From: Litorivicinus sp.
Lineage (GTDB): Bacteria > Pseudomonadota > Gammaproteobacteria > Pseudomonadales > Litorivicinaceae
Assembly (NCBI GenBank): GCA_018401755.1
Contig: JAGYKJ010000007.1
Coordinates: forward strand, 186,001-250,000
Length of the DNA stretch: 64,000 nt
Reading direction: 5' to 3'
Part shown: positions 22,941 to 31,294 of the stretch, piece by piece
Position numbering within the stretch: the first letter of the stretch is position 1
Layout of the letters: the number at the start of each line of letters is the position of its first letter
The notes under the pieces: model-generated
The model's database searches: none
Seen by the model: the letters and a program-made list of their open reading frames with translations, nothing else
Told to the model about the DNA's origin: nothing
Position numbers and translations under genes: made by a program

Positions 22941-23632
22941 TGATGCACTCTCCTTTTATCGTTGCGCTTGATATATCGACAGAGGCCGAAGTCAAGCGCA
23001 TGTTAGGGCGTCTGTCGCCGACGTTATGTCGCGTTAAGGTCGGTAAGGAGCTCTTTACCAACCTAGGGCCTAAAGTAATACAGCTTTGTCATAAGGCCGG
23101 TTATGAGGTCTTTTTGGATCTTAAATTCCACGATATCCCTAATACCTGTGCGCAGGCCGTGAAGGCCGCCGCACGACATGGTGTCTGGATGGTAAATGTG
23201 CATGCCTCAGGTGGTCCCGTCATGCTCGCGGCCGCAAAGGATGCGCTAGCGGGCTTTGATGCCCCTCCGAAGCTCATCGCAGTCACTGTCCTAACCAGTA
23301 TGAGTCAGGCTCAGTTAAGCGCTGTGGGCTGTGACCGATCCATTGCCGATCAAGTGTCTTTTCTTGCAAAGCTCAGCCAAGACGTAGGGCTTGATGGGGT
23401 CGTGTGTTCTGCAGAGGAGGCCTCTCGTTTGCGTCTTGAGTGCGGCTCGGAGTTTTGTTTGGTCACGCCTGGAATCCGGCCAGAAGCAGCTGCCTTGCAC
23501 GACCAGACGCGGGTGGTTACGCCAAAACAAGCCGTGGCTGCCGGCGCTCATTATTTGGTCGTTGGGCGACCCGTGACGGCTTCGGCTGATCCGCGCGAAG
23601 AGCTGACGCGTCTGATCAACGATCTCGTCTAA
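22940..23632 (+). CDS. pyrF: Orotidine 5'-phosphate decarboxylase
   Basis: PyrF makes UMP from OMP, the last step of pyrimidine synthesis. The ATG at 22940 sits in the lapA stop (TGATG); a second ATG follows directly. The 230-residue protein has the family pattern: FIVALDIS at the start, the catalytic DLKFHDIPNT stretch, and the phosphate-binding TPGIRP near residue 180. It lies downstream of ihfB-lapA as in Pseudomonas. Confidence 0.96.
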   Translation: MMHSPFIVALDISTEAEVKRMLGRLSPTLCRVKVGKELFTNLGPKVIQLCHKAGYEVFLDLKFHDIPNTCAQAVKAAARHGVWMVNVHASGGPVMLAAAKDALAGFDAPPKLIAVTVLTSMSQAQLSAVGCDRSIADQVSFLAKLSQDVGLDGVVCSAEEASRLRLECGSEFCLVTPGIRPEAAALHDQTRVVTPKQAVAAGAHYLVVGRPVTASADPREELTRLINDLV

Positions 23633-23698
23633 GCTCATTGGCGCTTCGCCGAGTCTCCTCCACCAGGCCCCGCTACTCTCTCGAGACCGGAGGTGCTT

Positions 23699-24025
23699 AT
23701 GTGGCGAATTGGATTGTTTTGGATTATCTGTCATCTTGCAGTCGCTGCCCCATTGGTCGACATCAATGCAGCGTCGGCACAAGAAATCGCAGAGGGTCTT
23801 GTTGGAATTGGTGTAAAGAAAGCCCAAGCAATCGTGGCCTACCGGGATCAGGTGGGGCAGATACTCACCATTGAAGAGCTCTTGGTAGTCAAAGGGATCG
23901 GCGAGAAGACCCTGGCCCGAAATCGTGACCGGATACGGACAGTCTTAATGGATGGGGACGCGGTTCGGACTCGTGATCCGAGTGATCTTGAGAGGGTCCA
24001 TAGCGCGAATCCATTGTCTCCTTAG
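23699..24025 (+). CDS. ComEA-like helix-hairpin-helix protein
   Basis: This is a small secreted or periplasmic DNA-binding protein of 108 residues. A short signal peptide (about 18 residues) leads into VDINAASAQEIAEGLVGIGVKKA and then KGIGEKTL, the duplicated helix-hairpin-helix of the ComEA/YbaV type, which binds DNA without sequence preference and helps natural uptake in competent species. A GGAGG site precedes ATG 23699. The last 30 residues are hydrophilic and not conserved in character. Whether the host is competent cannot be told from this gene alone. Confidence 0.85.
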   Translation: MWRIGLFWIICHLAVAAPLVDINAASAQEIAEGLVGIGVKKAQAIVAYRDQVGQILTIEELLVVKGIGEKTLARNRDRIRTVLMDGDAVRTRDPSDLERVHSANPLSP

Positions 24026-24061
24026 GTGCTGTAAAGAGCCTGGAGTTCTAAGAACCAAGTC

Positions 24062-24090
24062 TTGACGAAGTGCCCTGAGATCATTAAAGT
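24062..24090 (+). promoter_or_regulatory. Promoter of tRNA-Asn
   Basis: TTGACG and TAAAGT are separated by exactly 17 bases, and a GC-rich discriminator (TCGCGACC) follows, as is common at stable-RNA promoters. The tRNA begins 15 bases after the -10 box. Confidence 0.75.
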
Positions 24091-24105
24091 TCGCGACCTC
24101 TGAGT

Positions 24106-24181
24106 TCCGCGATAGCTCAGTTGGTAGAGCAGGAGACTGTTAATCTCTTGGTCGCAGGTTCGAGTCCTGCTCGCGGAGCCA
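24106..24181 (+). tRNA. tRNA-Asn (GTT)
   Basis: The 76-base gene folds as a full cloverleaf. The acceptor TCCGCGA pairs with TCGCGGA, the D-arm is GCTC...GAGC, the anticodon loop CTGTTAA gives GTT, and the T-arm contains TTCGAGT. CCA is encoded. Its 3' end is repeated in degenerate form at 38053-38072, and a dead integrase follows, so this gene is the left attachment site of an island. Confidence 0.97.
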
Positions 24182-24186
24182 ATTCT
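24165..24186 (+). repeat. Left attachment site (attL-like) at tRNA-Asn 3' end
   Basis: The segment starting TCCTGCTCGC and ending AGCCAATTCT recurs at 38053-38072 in direct orientation, with two bases missing in the second copy. Together with an integrase relic 180 bases downstream this marks the tRNA 3' end as the insertion point of a roughly 13.9-kb element. Confidence 0.75.
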
Positions 24187-24359
24187 GAATGGTCCTAATC
24201 AGTCCATATCCATCCGAAAAGCCCAGTAATTTCTAGGATTTTGTTTATTTTGAGTTCAAATCAGTCCAATCTGACCCAAGTGAATCTATGGATGACTGGC
24301 GGTATCTGTGATGGTATTCAGCTCTTCTGCGATCCCATATACCGTTAAAAAGGTGGTGT

Positions 24360-24551
24360 ATGGGTCAACCTACTGCGCTGCAAGTTAAATCGGCAAAGCC
24401 TAAAGGCAAGCAAGACAAGCTGACTGATAGTGGCGATCTTTACCTATTGGTGACGCCTAATGGTTCCAAATAGTGGCGGTACGACTACCGGTATTTGGAC
24501 AAGCGTAAGACGCTACCGCATCAAATCGCAGAGGAATGCTGGGATAACTAA
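24360..24551 (+). pseudogene. Tyrosine integrase relic (N-terminal arm-binding domain)
   Basis: Translation from ATG 24360 gives an integrase-type opening (TALQVKSAKPKGKQDKLTDS, then GDLYLLVTPNGSK). This is the DUF4102-like arm-binding start of P4-type tyrosine integrases. Codon 38 is a TAG where tyrosine is expected, before WRYDYRY. The frame ends at 24551 and the catalytic domain is gone. It sits 180 bases after tRNA-Asn, the usual place for such an integrase, and shows that the island can no longer move by itself. Confidence 0.85.
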
Positions 24552-24556
24552 AAGCT

Positions 24557-24576
24557 GTCAGGCCATGCGGCCTGAC
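24557..24576. repeat. Perfect 8-bp hairpin
   Basis: GTCAGGCC and GGCCTGAC flank a four-base loop. No T-run follows on the plus strand, so it is not a simple terminator. It lies just after the integrase relic. Confidence 0.6.
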
Positions 24577-24676
24577 TAAAACTCACAACTCTCCGAAAAA
24601 ATCGGGGCGATTGATTGTGTATCTCAGGAACCTTCTGATGAACCATTTTTCCTGTAGCCTGACATAAACTGAAAGA

Positions 24677-24694
24677 CCATGGGAAATCCCATGG
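24677..24694. repeat. Perfect 7-bp hairpin
   Basis: CCATGGG and CCCATGG flank the loop AAAT, about 95 bases before the protease gene. It could be an RNA hairpin in a leader or an operator-like palindrome. Confidence 0.55.
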
Positions 24695-24787
24695 GAGATC
24701 AATTCAGGTCGTTGGCCGCATAGACGTTTAAAAAAGACTATTAGCAGAGTAAAGTAAATTATAGGTAAGATTACTGAGAAATTTGCA

Positions 24788-26512
24788 ATGTCAATTAAGT
24801 CAATGAGTTATAGGATTTTCCCCCTCCTGCTCGCGTTTTCAGTACCAGTTTTCGGCTCAGATAAGTTCGATATCATCAAAGAGATAATCGATTCGCGACA
24901 ACTAGAAAAAGCGCTCATTGCACTGAAAGACCCTGAAATTGAAACCCTCGTTAGTACCCCCGAGTTCCTTCTTTTGACATCATTTTTCTTCACTGAATCT
25001 GGCCAGCCTTCGAAAGCCCTTGAATACGCTGAAAAAGCTGAGTTTTCGACAACAGGGTATGAAAGCGAAATCGCAGAAGCTAAAGCTCGAGCATTTTTAC
25101 GACAGGGTGATTTATCTAGGGCAGAAGATCTCGCTGATACTGCAATAACTAAAGACCCCGATAGCATTATGGGCAGAGTGGTTCGGATTCAGGTCAAAAG
25201 CGCCTTAACCAATACTTTTCTTGCAACCGAGTTCGAAAGATTGCTCTTAGATACCAATAATAACCCATCAGTCTGGATCGCATACTTAGATCAGGCACTG
25301 CGGCTTGCAAAAGCAGACACGACCCTTCCCGAGCGAGCCTATGTTGAACTAGGTGATACAGCATTAGTTGCCGAATATCGCGCACAGTTCAGCTTTAAAG
25401 CAAATAAACGTTATGAGGCATATCAGCACTTCAAAGAGGCAGGACATAAGTATGCAGCGGAAGGAAATTCGATTGCATACAACCGTATTACTCGTTGGCT
25501 CGAGTTGAATGGGAAATATGCTAACCAACCTGAGTCTCTGGCCCCGTTGCCAACGATCACCGATTCGCCTAAATCATCGCTCGAAGCCAGCGGATCGGAT
25601 CAAAATGATCGTAATCCTCCCGCTGAGAGTGCTCCTGAAATCACGAATAATGTGCAAAGCAATACCCAAACAAATCAGGTCGTGATTATGATCGTTCCAC
25701 CACAGACTGATCGCTCAAATTCGGCTGTGACTCAGTCGCAACAATCAGAAGAGCCAGACCTTCCTCGAAGTGCAGAACGAGGCTCATTTCCGTCTCCGAG
25801 TCAACCGGAGATGATTCGTCCAGCGCAGAGGGGAGAGCCTGAAGATGTTGAACCGATCAAAATTGTCACTAATGGGGAGCTGTTTACTGGAAGCGGATTC
25901 ATCACAAATCAAGGTCAATGGGTCGTTACCAACCGGCATGTTGTAGAAAATGCGGACCGGATTATCGTTCGGAATGGGTTGGGGAAAATCCGAAACGTTG
26001 TTAAATATTTTCTTGATGACAAAGATGATATTGCACTGCTTTATCTCGAAGACCCATACCCTACGGAGTACTCGGTTGCCCTAAACGATATAATTGATCC
26101 GGTGGGAGGTGATGGTTTGTATGTGATGGGATACCCTCTGACATCGATTCTTGGTACGCACTATCCGTCAATTACTGAAGGAATCGTGAGCAAAGAGGCT
26201 GGGTTCGGTGATATGCAAAATCACTTTCTTGTGACAGCGAGTGTCAATCAAGGAAATTCTGGTGGGCCTATTTTTTCACAAGATGGTCGTGTTCTTGGAA
26301 TTGCTGTAGCCAAGCTGGACAAAGCAAGATATTTAGAAACGACTGGGAGTCTCCCTGAGGATGTGAATGTTGGTATTAAGGGTGCTGAAATTCGACGCTT
26401 CCTGCGCTCATCACAGAGGCCTTCAGAAGATAGCCGCCCGGCATTGTCGCCTCGGGAGGCCTACTCTAAGCTACGGAGCCAAGTGGTTTTGGTCGTGAGT
26501 ATCGATGACTAG
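24788..26512 (+). CDS. Exported TPR-like/trypsin-like serine protease
   Basis: This 574-residue exported protein starts with a signal peptide (to about residue 23, FPLLLAFSVPVFG). An alpha-helical, TPR-like region runs to about 240, then a long Pro/Ser/Gln-rich linker to about 355. A trypsin/HtrA-like protease domain follows with a complete triad: His384 in TNRHVV, Asp414 in DDIALL and Ser491 in QGNSGGP. No PDZ domain follows; about 45 residues remain. It is therefore a periplasmic or surface protease distinct from DegP. The gene leads a three-gene operon and overlaps the next gene by eight bases. Its place beside caspase-like genes suggests proteolytic processing in the same pathway, which is inference. 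Confidence 0.85.
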   Translation: MSIKSMSYRIFPLLLAFSVPVFGSDKFDIIKEIIDSRQLEKALIALKDPEIETLVSTPEFLLLTSFFFTESGQPSKALEYAEKAEFSTTGYESEIAEAKARAFLRQGDLSRAEDLADTAITKDPDSIMGRVVRIQVKSALTNTFLATEFERLLLDTNNNPSVWIAYLDQALRLAKADTTLPERAYVELGDTALVAEYRAQFSFKANKRYEAYQHFKEAGHKYAAEGNSIAYNRITRWLELNGKYANQPESLAPLPTITDSPKSSLEASGSDQNDRNPPAESAPEITNNVQSNTQTNQVVIMIVPPQTDRSNSAVTQSQQSEEPDLPRSAERGSFPSPSQPEMIRPAQRGEPEDVEPIKIVTNGELFTGSGFITNQGQWVVTNRHVVENADRIIVRNGLGKIRNVVKYFLDDKDDIALLYLEDPYPTEYSVALNDIIDPVGGDGLYVMGYPLTSILGTHYPSITEGIVSKEAGFGDMQNHFLVTASVNQGNSGGPIFSQDGRVLGIAVAKLDKARYLETTGSLPEDVNVGIKGAEIRRFLRSSQRPSEDSRPALSPREAYSKLRSQVVLVVSIDD

Positions 26513-27338
26513 AGTCACCGCAATTGTATTTCTGGTCCTTACGACAGTCGTTCAGGCTCAGTCGATACAATCGGTTAATGTGGAGGGTGTTGCAGAGTTT
26601 GGCCCTCAAATATCTGAAGCCAAGGCCTGCGAAAAAGCTGGTGAAGACGCGAAGCTTAGGGCCATGCGTAGAGTTTTGGGTGAGGAGTTTGGGCGGAACT
26701 CAGCGCTTACCTGTGATCAGAATATACAATCCAGGTCAGGGAATGACTGCGAGCTGTTTGAGAGGACCTGGGCGATGATAAATCCAAATGGGTTCATCAG
26801 AGGTTTCCAAGAGCTTGACAAGAAAATTGAACGCCCAGAAGGACGAAGTATTTGTCGTATAAGTGCTCAAGTGACCATTGAAGAGTTTGATGGCAAGCCA
26901 GACTTATCTTTCGAAAGCACAATTCAACTCAAGCAAGGTAACACTCTCCGCCTCAGTGACCGACCGATCATTGAGATATCTAGTAATAGGGAGGGATATC
27001 ATTACGTCTACTATTGGGCGCCAAATGTCGATCGAGACCATTACTATCGGCTATTTCCTAATATGTATGACTCCCAAACGAAAGCAGTGGAATCGATTAC
27101 GATTCCCTCAGTTAATGCAACGAAAAGATATGACATTGAGGTTTCGTTACCTGCAGATCTCTCATACTCACATGAGTACCTGATTGTCGTCTCGTTTAAA
27201 AGACCCCTGATTGATGATCCACCTGAACGAGTATCAGAGCCTGGATTTTTTAGATGGCTCAAAAATTTTGATAGAAACCAATGGACTCAGTCCAAATATA
27301 ACTACCGCGTCTTAGGAGACTCAGCATGGCAAACTTAA
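26505..27338 (+). CDS. Secreted protein with DUF4384-like domain
   Basis: This 277-residue exported protein has a signal peptide ending at about VVQAQS. An N-terminal segment (residues 25-125) contains four cysteines and a VEGVAEF...ACEKAGEDAKLRAMRRVLG stretch that resembles LPP20/flagellar-assembly-type repeats. From about 140 a beta-rich domain with YHYVYYWAPN and YYRLFPN looks like DUF4384, a module that elsewhere is often fused to caspase domains. Here it is a separate gene in an island of caspase genes. It overlaps its neighbours by 8 and 13 bases, so it is cotranslated with them. Molecular role unknown. Confidence 0.7.
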   Translation: MTRVTAIVFLVLTTVVQAQSIQSVNVEGVAEFGPQISEAKACEKAGEDAKLRAMRRVLGEEFGRNSALTCDQNIQSRSGNDCELFERTWAMINPNGFIRGFQELDKKIERPEGRSICRISAQVTIEEFDGKPDLSFESTIQLKQGNTLRLSDRPIIEISSNREGYHYVYYWAPNVDRDHYYRLFPNMYDSQTKAVESITIPSVNATKRYDIEVSLPADLSYSHEYLIVVSFKRPLIDDPPERVSEPGFFRWLKNFDRNQWTQSKYNYRVLGDSAWQT

Positions 27339-27940
27339 AACTAGTGCTACTTTCATTAACCGCAGCCGGAATTTTGGGCGGGTGTGTGAATGAGCCAAAA
27401 CCCGGCACTCCCGAATCGGCTGCATTAATCCAAGAAAAGAAAATAGAAAAGGCGACGGAAGCGTTAGAGGATCGCATCTCTGAGGCACCTGACTGGTACC
27501 TCACGCCCCCAGCTTCGGACTTTGCAATTTATGGTATCGGCGATTCTCTCCACTCCGATCTCAGCACTGCTCGTCGCGCTGCAACCCTTAAGGCACAAGC
27601 TGCAATTGCTGAGTCGACGGAATCATATATTGCATCACAAACGAAGGTATTCTTCGATGGTGATACATTTGGCGCAACAGGTAACTCAGATATCGTTGAT
27701 CAGGTAATAAAAAACGTTGTCAGAGAAACTCAGCTTCGTGGCGCTAAAGTTAAAGATTCAAAATTTGTAGCGGTCGAGGGCAAAGTTCAAGCTTATGTTC
27801 TTGTTGAATATCCGATCGGAGCTGCAAATCAAGCTCTCGTTGATCAAATTAAGAAAGATGCGACGCTTACCCAGCAAGCGCGTCGATCAGAGGCTTTCAA
27901 AGAGCTCGAAAAAGAAGTCGAACGATTAAAACAAGGGTGA
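27326..27940 (+). CDS. LPP20-like lipoprotein
   Basis: This 204-residue lipoprotein has the lipobox LGGC at about residue 20. After a charged stretch comes an LPP20-like domain (APDWYLTPP, then YGIGDSLHSDLSTARRAATLKAQAAIAES), the pattern seen in small outer-membrane lipoproteins that often sit near CsgG- or caspase-type genes. A C-terminal helix rich in Lys/Glu ends the protein. It closes the three-gene operon and is followed 12 bases later by a strong hairpin. Confidence 0.8.
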   Translation: MANLKLVLLSLTAAGILGGCVNEPKPGTPESAALIQEKKIEKATEALEDRISEAPDWYLTPPASDFAIYGIGDSLHSDLSTARRAATLKAQAAIAESTESYIASQTKVFFDGDTFGATGNSDIVDQVIKNVVRETQLRGAKVKDSKFVAVEGKVQAYVLVEYPIGAANQALVDQIKKDATLTQQARRSEAFKELEKEVERLKQG

Positions 27941-27951
27941 AACTTTGTACC

Positions 27952-27979
27952 AATGAGAGCTGCCTTCGCAGCTCTCATT
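27952..27979. terminator. Bidirectional terminator between convergent genes
   Basis: A perfect 12-bp inverted repeat (AATGAGAGCTGC, loop CTTC, GCAGCTCTCATT) lies between the LPP20-like gene and the convergent caspase gene. The stop codon of the caspase gene lies inside the right arm. T-runs are short, but stem length and position fit a shared terminator. Confidence 0.7.
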
Positions 27980-30266
27980 GAAACCGTACTAGGACTTGAT
28001 TCTCATTACCTTGTAACTCAGGCGTTTGTGTTCCAGCTGAATATCGGGCTACTTTTGATCGTGTAAACTGGTGGAGCTCACCCGCCGTGATTTTGCCATC
28101 TCCATTCGAGTCCGCTCCACCTTCCATCCCCTGCATCAGAAAGTAGCTAAATAATCCCTGTCCCATTTCTTCCAATGGTTTTGCTGTTTGATCCCCGGCT
28201 GCTGCAGAAATAACCGTAAACCCATCGGGTACTAACTGTTCTCGAGCCCTTATTAGCAGGGGCCTTGCTGCAATTAGCATGTCATCTGTTCGAGTTGCTC
28301 CTGAGTAACACGTATCTAAAAATACAGTGACCGAATTTGGATCCATCGCCGCAATGTCTGCAAATAACTGATCACGACGAATCGCTGACTCTTCGAGTAA
28401 AAATGGAGTTCCATCATATGGGAGTAGATACATGTTATTCCCGTCATCGGATGCCATTCCATGCCCAGCAAAAAATATGTAGATATCGCTTTCATTTGAG
28501 GCTGCAATTGTCCTTAGCCAATTTTTTACTGCCAACTTCATTTCGATTCGATCTGCTTTTTCGTTAATGAGCTCTAAAATATTATCTTCTGGTACCCCAA
28601 GCTTCATTGTGGCGTAATCATAAAAATATTGCGCATCCTTGTCTGCAAATGCAGCCTTGGCGGGAGTTCTTTCATAGTCGGCGATCCCAATGATTAAAGC
28701 TGCAGACTTTCGATTGGGGATCACTGGCCGCATTGCTGGATTTAAAGCTGCAAATCTTGAGCGGGCTGGATTAATTGAAGTTACTCTTGAAAGCTCCACT
28801 GACACAGTGGACTGTTTACCGAGGTCGTCAAAAGCCAATATCTCTACGGTTTTTCCGTCGCGAGGAATGTATGACTCAAATGTAAAAGATCCATCTGATT
28901 CGAGGCGAACTTCTATGCCGTCTGCTAGAACTGTGTCAACTCCCACATCATCAGTGACTTTCCCGGAGATATATCCGATCGGTCCTTTCGACAGAGTAGT
29001 CTCAATGATGATGGACGGCGGCGACTTGTCCGCCTTTATCATGGCGAGTTGATTGTTTTCTGCAGCCCTTGCAGCGGCTATCTGCTCTCTTGCCTTTGAT
29101 CGTGCAGCCTCTATTTCAGCAATACGAACTTGTTCTTCAGATTTCTGCTCTCGTATCTCAGCCTCTAATCTTGCGAATTCATTTTCTAGCGCCACCCTTT
29201 CTCGTTGTAATCGTTCGAATTCTAACCTCTCCTTGTCAAGAGCTGCTTGGGAAACGCTACTAACTTGGTTGCTGGGTTGATCGATCGTCGATCTCTCGTT
29301 CGAGGCAATTGCAGTATCCTCAACCGGATCAGCATTTTCTGACTGATCGTTTGATTCATCCCCTTTACTTGTGACCAATGAATTTCGATTACTCGGAAAC
29401 ATGGAAACACACTCAGTCCAGGAAATTCCTCGTTTTGATAGCTCGTCGTGATGGCGTAGAGTGGCCGGTGAAGAAATCACAACTTTGCAAAGTTGCTCGG
29501 ACGATAGGGCAGCAATTGCATCTACTCGAGCGTAAGGGTTGACCTCAGTCCTTTTCACTGACGGAGCTTTCGCCACCTTGGGCTTTGAGTCTTCCTCACG
29601 GCTCAATTGAGCGATCCGATTCGTCAGATCTGACAAATCGGTATCAAAATTATAAGCGTAACTAAACGTATACCCATACTCACTGCCTTGGACTAATGCT
29701 ATTTCTTGCATTGCCCCAAGTTGTGATCTTTCTCTTGTAATCCAGTTGAGTTGGGCGAGCTCCGTGGAGAATGCACTTGCCTGTGTAATCGCGGAACCTC
29801 TAAGAGTACAACGAAGCCAATATGATCCGGATGTATATTCACCCTCGATGGTGCCGCTTTTCAGAGCCTCATCAAGATTTGAAGATCGAATACGATAAGT
29901 GATCCAATCTAGATTATTTTTTCCATTTTTCGCAAATTCTTTAACGCGAATCACAAATATATTTCTGTTTTGACGCTCGCCCTCATAGATACGAACTTTG
30001 TCACGAACCTCAGCCGCCCAAAAAAAACCATCATCCCAAGAAGCTGAAAAGTAATTTGTCCATTTGTTGCCAGAACTCGTAGTACAAGACTGTGCAATTG
30101 AGCCTCTGGTTTGTGGAAATAAATGAGGCACACGCCGCTGTTCAAGGGATGTCAAATCTTCTATCGCAAGTTTTTTAACATTCCAGTTCCGAGCTTCGGC
30201 TGGGTTCTTTGAAGTTGGAACCAAAAATAATACGATGCAAAAAAGTAAAGTTAACTTAGGCCTCAT
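27975..30266 (-). CDS. Exported caspase-family protease with coiled coil and EF-hand loop (paralog A, intact)
   Basis: This 763-residue peptidase C14 protein is the largest and cleanest of the array. A signal peptide (to about residue 25) leads into a secreted N-terminal domain with two cysteines. An LSSEQLC module lies near residue 255, a Glu/Arg-rich coiled coil spans about 335-410, and an Ig-like beta domain spans about 415-490. The caspase fold follows with the catalytic pair His602 (FFAGHG) and Cys653 (DTCYSG). Close to the C-terminus is a canonical EF-hand loop (DSNGDGKITAGE). A calcium-dependent, metacaspase-like enzyme in the envelope is the natural reading; calcium use is inferred. 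The lipoprotein gene upstream is 14 bases away on the same strand. Confidence 0.88.
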   Translation of the reverse strand: MRPKLTLLFCIVLFLVPTSKNPAEARNWNVKKLAIEDLTSLEQRRVPHLFPQTRGSIAQSCTTSSGNKWTNYFSASWDDGFFWAAEVRDKVRIYEGERQNRNIFVIRVKEFAKNGKNNLDWITYRIRSSNLDEALKSGTIEGEYTSGSYWLRCTLRGSAITQASAFSTELAQLNWITRERSQLGAMQEIALVQGSEYGYTFSYAYNFDTDLSDLTNRIAQLSREEDSKPKVAKAPSVKRTEVNPYARVDAIAALSSEQLCKVVISSPATLRHHDELSKRGISWTECVSMFPSNRNSLVTSKGDESNDQSENADPVEDTAIASNERSTIDQPSNQVSSVSQAALDKERLEFERLQRERVALENEFARLEAEIREQKSEEQVRIAEIEAARSKAREQIAAARAAENNQLAMIKADKSPPSIIIETTLSKGPIGYISGKVTDDVGVDTVLADGIEVRLESDGSFTFESYIPRDGKTVEILAFDDLGKQSTVSVELSRVTSINPARSRFAALNPAMRPVIPNRKSAALIIGIADYERTPAKAAFADKDAQYFYDYATMKLGVPEDNILELINEKADRIEMKLAVKNWLRTIAASNESDIYIFFAGHGMASDDGNNMYLLPYDGTPFLLEESAIRRDQLFADIAAMDPNSVTVFLDTCYSGATRTDDMLIAARPLLIRAREQLVPDGFTVISAAAGDQTAKPLEEMGQGLFSYFLMQGMEGGADSNGDGKITAGELHQFTRSKVARYSAGTQTPELQGNENQVLVRFQ

Positions 30267-30280
30267 ATTTATGCCCTATT

Positions 30281-31294
30281 TTAAAGCTTCGTTAGGGTTT
30301 GGCTTGCATAATCAAGCGCGCGATCTAGCTCTCGATCAAATCGCCCATTCCGCGTTTGATTGAGCCTATCTAGCCGTCTTAAGGTCTTCAGCGCGTTCTC
30401 TCGATCGTCGTTACGTAGTTGAGAAATAGCAGTTTCCGAGTAGACCAAAGCAGCGTCGCCATCCCTCTCTAATGCTTCTAGCATGAGCCCGTATTGATAT
30501 CCAACGAGTGCTTGCGTATCAGGTCTGTATAGCGATTGAGCAATTTCTACTGCTTTCTCTGAGTTACCCTGCTGCCAATTCGTCATGGCATCAGCGAATC
30601 TCGCGGGCTGTGTTCCACTAACTACTGAATCACCCGCAATTGCAAGGGTGTCTTCGGTATTTGCTATCTGAATTCCTGAATAATTCGGAAGCGCCATCAA
30701 TAGCCGTCGTACTGCTAGGTACATTCCGTTTTGACGGCTGTCATCTGATGTGTTCTGTGCCGCAGAATACGCGCCAAATCCAGCAGAAATCGGATCTAAT
30801 GGAAGGCTACCCGCATTCTCGGCCAATCGATAACTTGCTCTCCATATCTCATTGCCACTGTAGTCTTCAATTCGACCGGACACATCGATGACCAACCGGG
30901 AAGCGATCACCAAGTCTCGAACTGAATAGTCATTGACTTCGAGGATTATCGAATTCGCACACTGCTCGTAGACAGGATAATTAAGAGGAGCCAGATGAGC
31001 CTTCATAGCTCGGGAAAATACCTCTTTGTCTTCGGATGATAAAAGCTTTTCTCGACCTTGGCGTACTTCAGAAAGACGCAGGCAATTGAGGTTTTCCAGT
31101 CTCGAATTATCAGAGTTCAATGCGACAATTTCGTTGATGGGATCCATGGCGGTAAGCCTCGAGGGGTCGTTCACAACCTTAACCTCGCCACATCCACTGA
31201 GAGCTATGATCGCGAGCCCCAATGAAACCAAACAGCAAGGGATTTGATTGTTACAGCCAACGCTCTCGATGATTCGTGGTTCAGAAAATCCCAT
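30281..31294 (-). CDS. Putative lipoprotein coupled to caspase genes
   Basis: This 337-residue lipoprotein has an unusually long N-region before the hydrophobic core and lipobox (LSGC, near residue 35). The middle resembles envelope lipoproteins that build a DVSGRIEDYSGNEIW-type beta segment, loosely like GNA1162/CsgG-associated families. The C-terminal 110 residues look like helical TPR-type repeats (NWQQGNSEKAVEIAQSLY and ALVYSETAISQL). Its ATG shares a base with the stop of the caspase gene upstream (TAATG), a strong sign of translational coupling. I do not recognise an exact family. Confidence 0.7.
   Translation of the reverse strand: MGFSEPRIIESVGCNNQIPCCLVSLGLAIIALSGCGEVKVVNDPSRLTAMDPINEIVALNSDNSRLENLNCLRLSEVRQGREKLLSSEDKEVFSRAMKAHLAPLNYPVYEQCANSIILEVNDYSVRDLVIASRLVIDVSGRIEDYSGNEIWRASYRLAENAGSLPLDPISAGFGAYSAAQNTSDDSRQNGMYLAVRRLLMALPNYSGIQIANTEDTLAIAGDSVVSGTQPARFADAMTNWQQGNSEKAVEIAQSLYRPDTQALVGYQYGLMLEALERDGDAALVYSETAISQLRNDDRENALKTLRRLDRLNQTRNGRFDRELDRALDYASQTLTKL

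Larger units (their letters stand above)
24182..24787. other. Left edge of island: no intact gene
   Basis: About 600 bases without an intact gene. They hold an integrase relic (24360-24551), two perfect hairpins (24557-24576 and 24677-24694) and AT-rich sequence ahead of the protease operon. Short related phrases CCTGAC-N2-AAACT occur at 24571 and about 24657. The promoter for the downstream operon should lie in 24700-24787 but I cannot assign it firmly. Confidence 0.5.
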
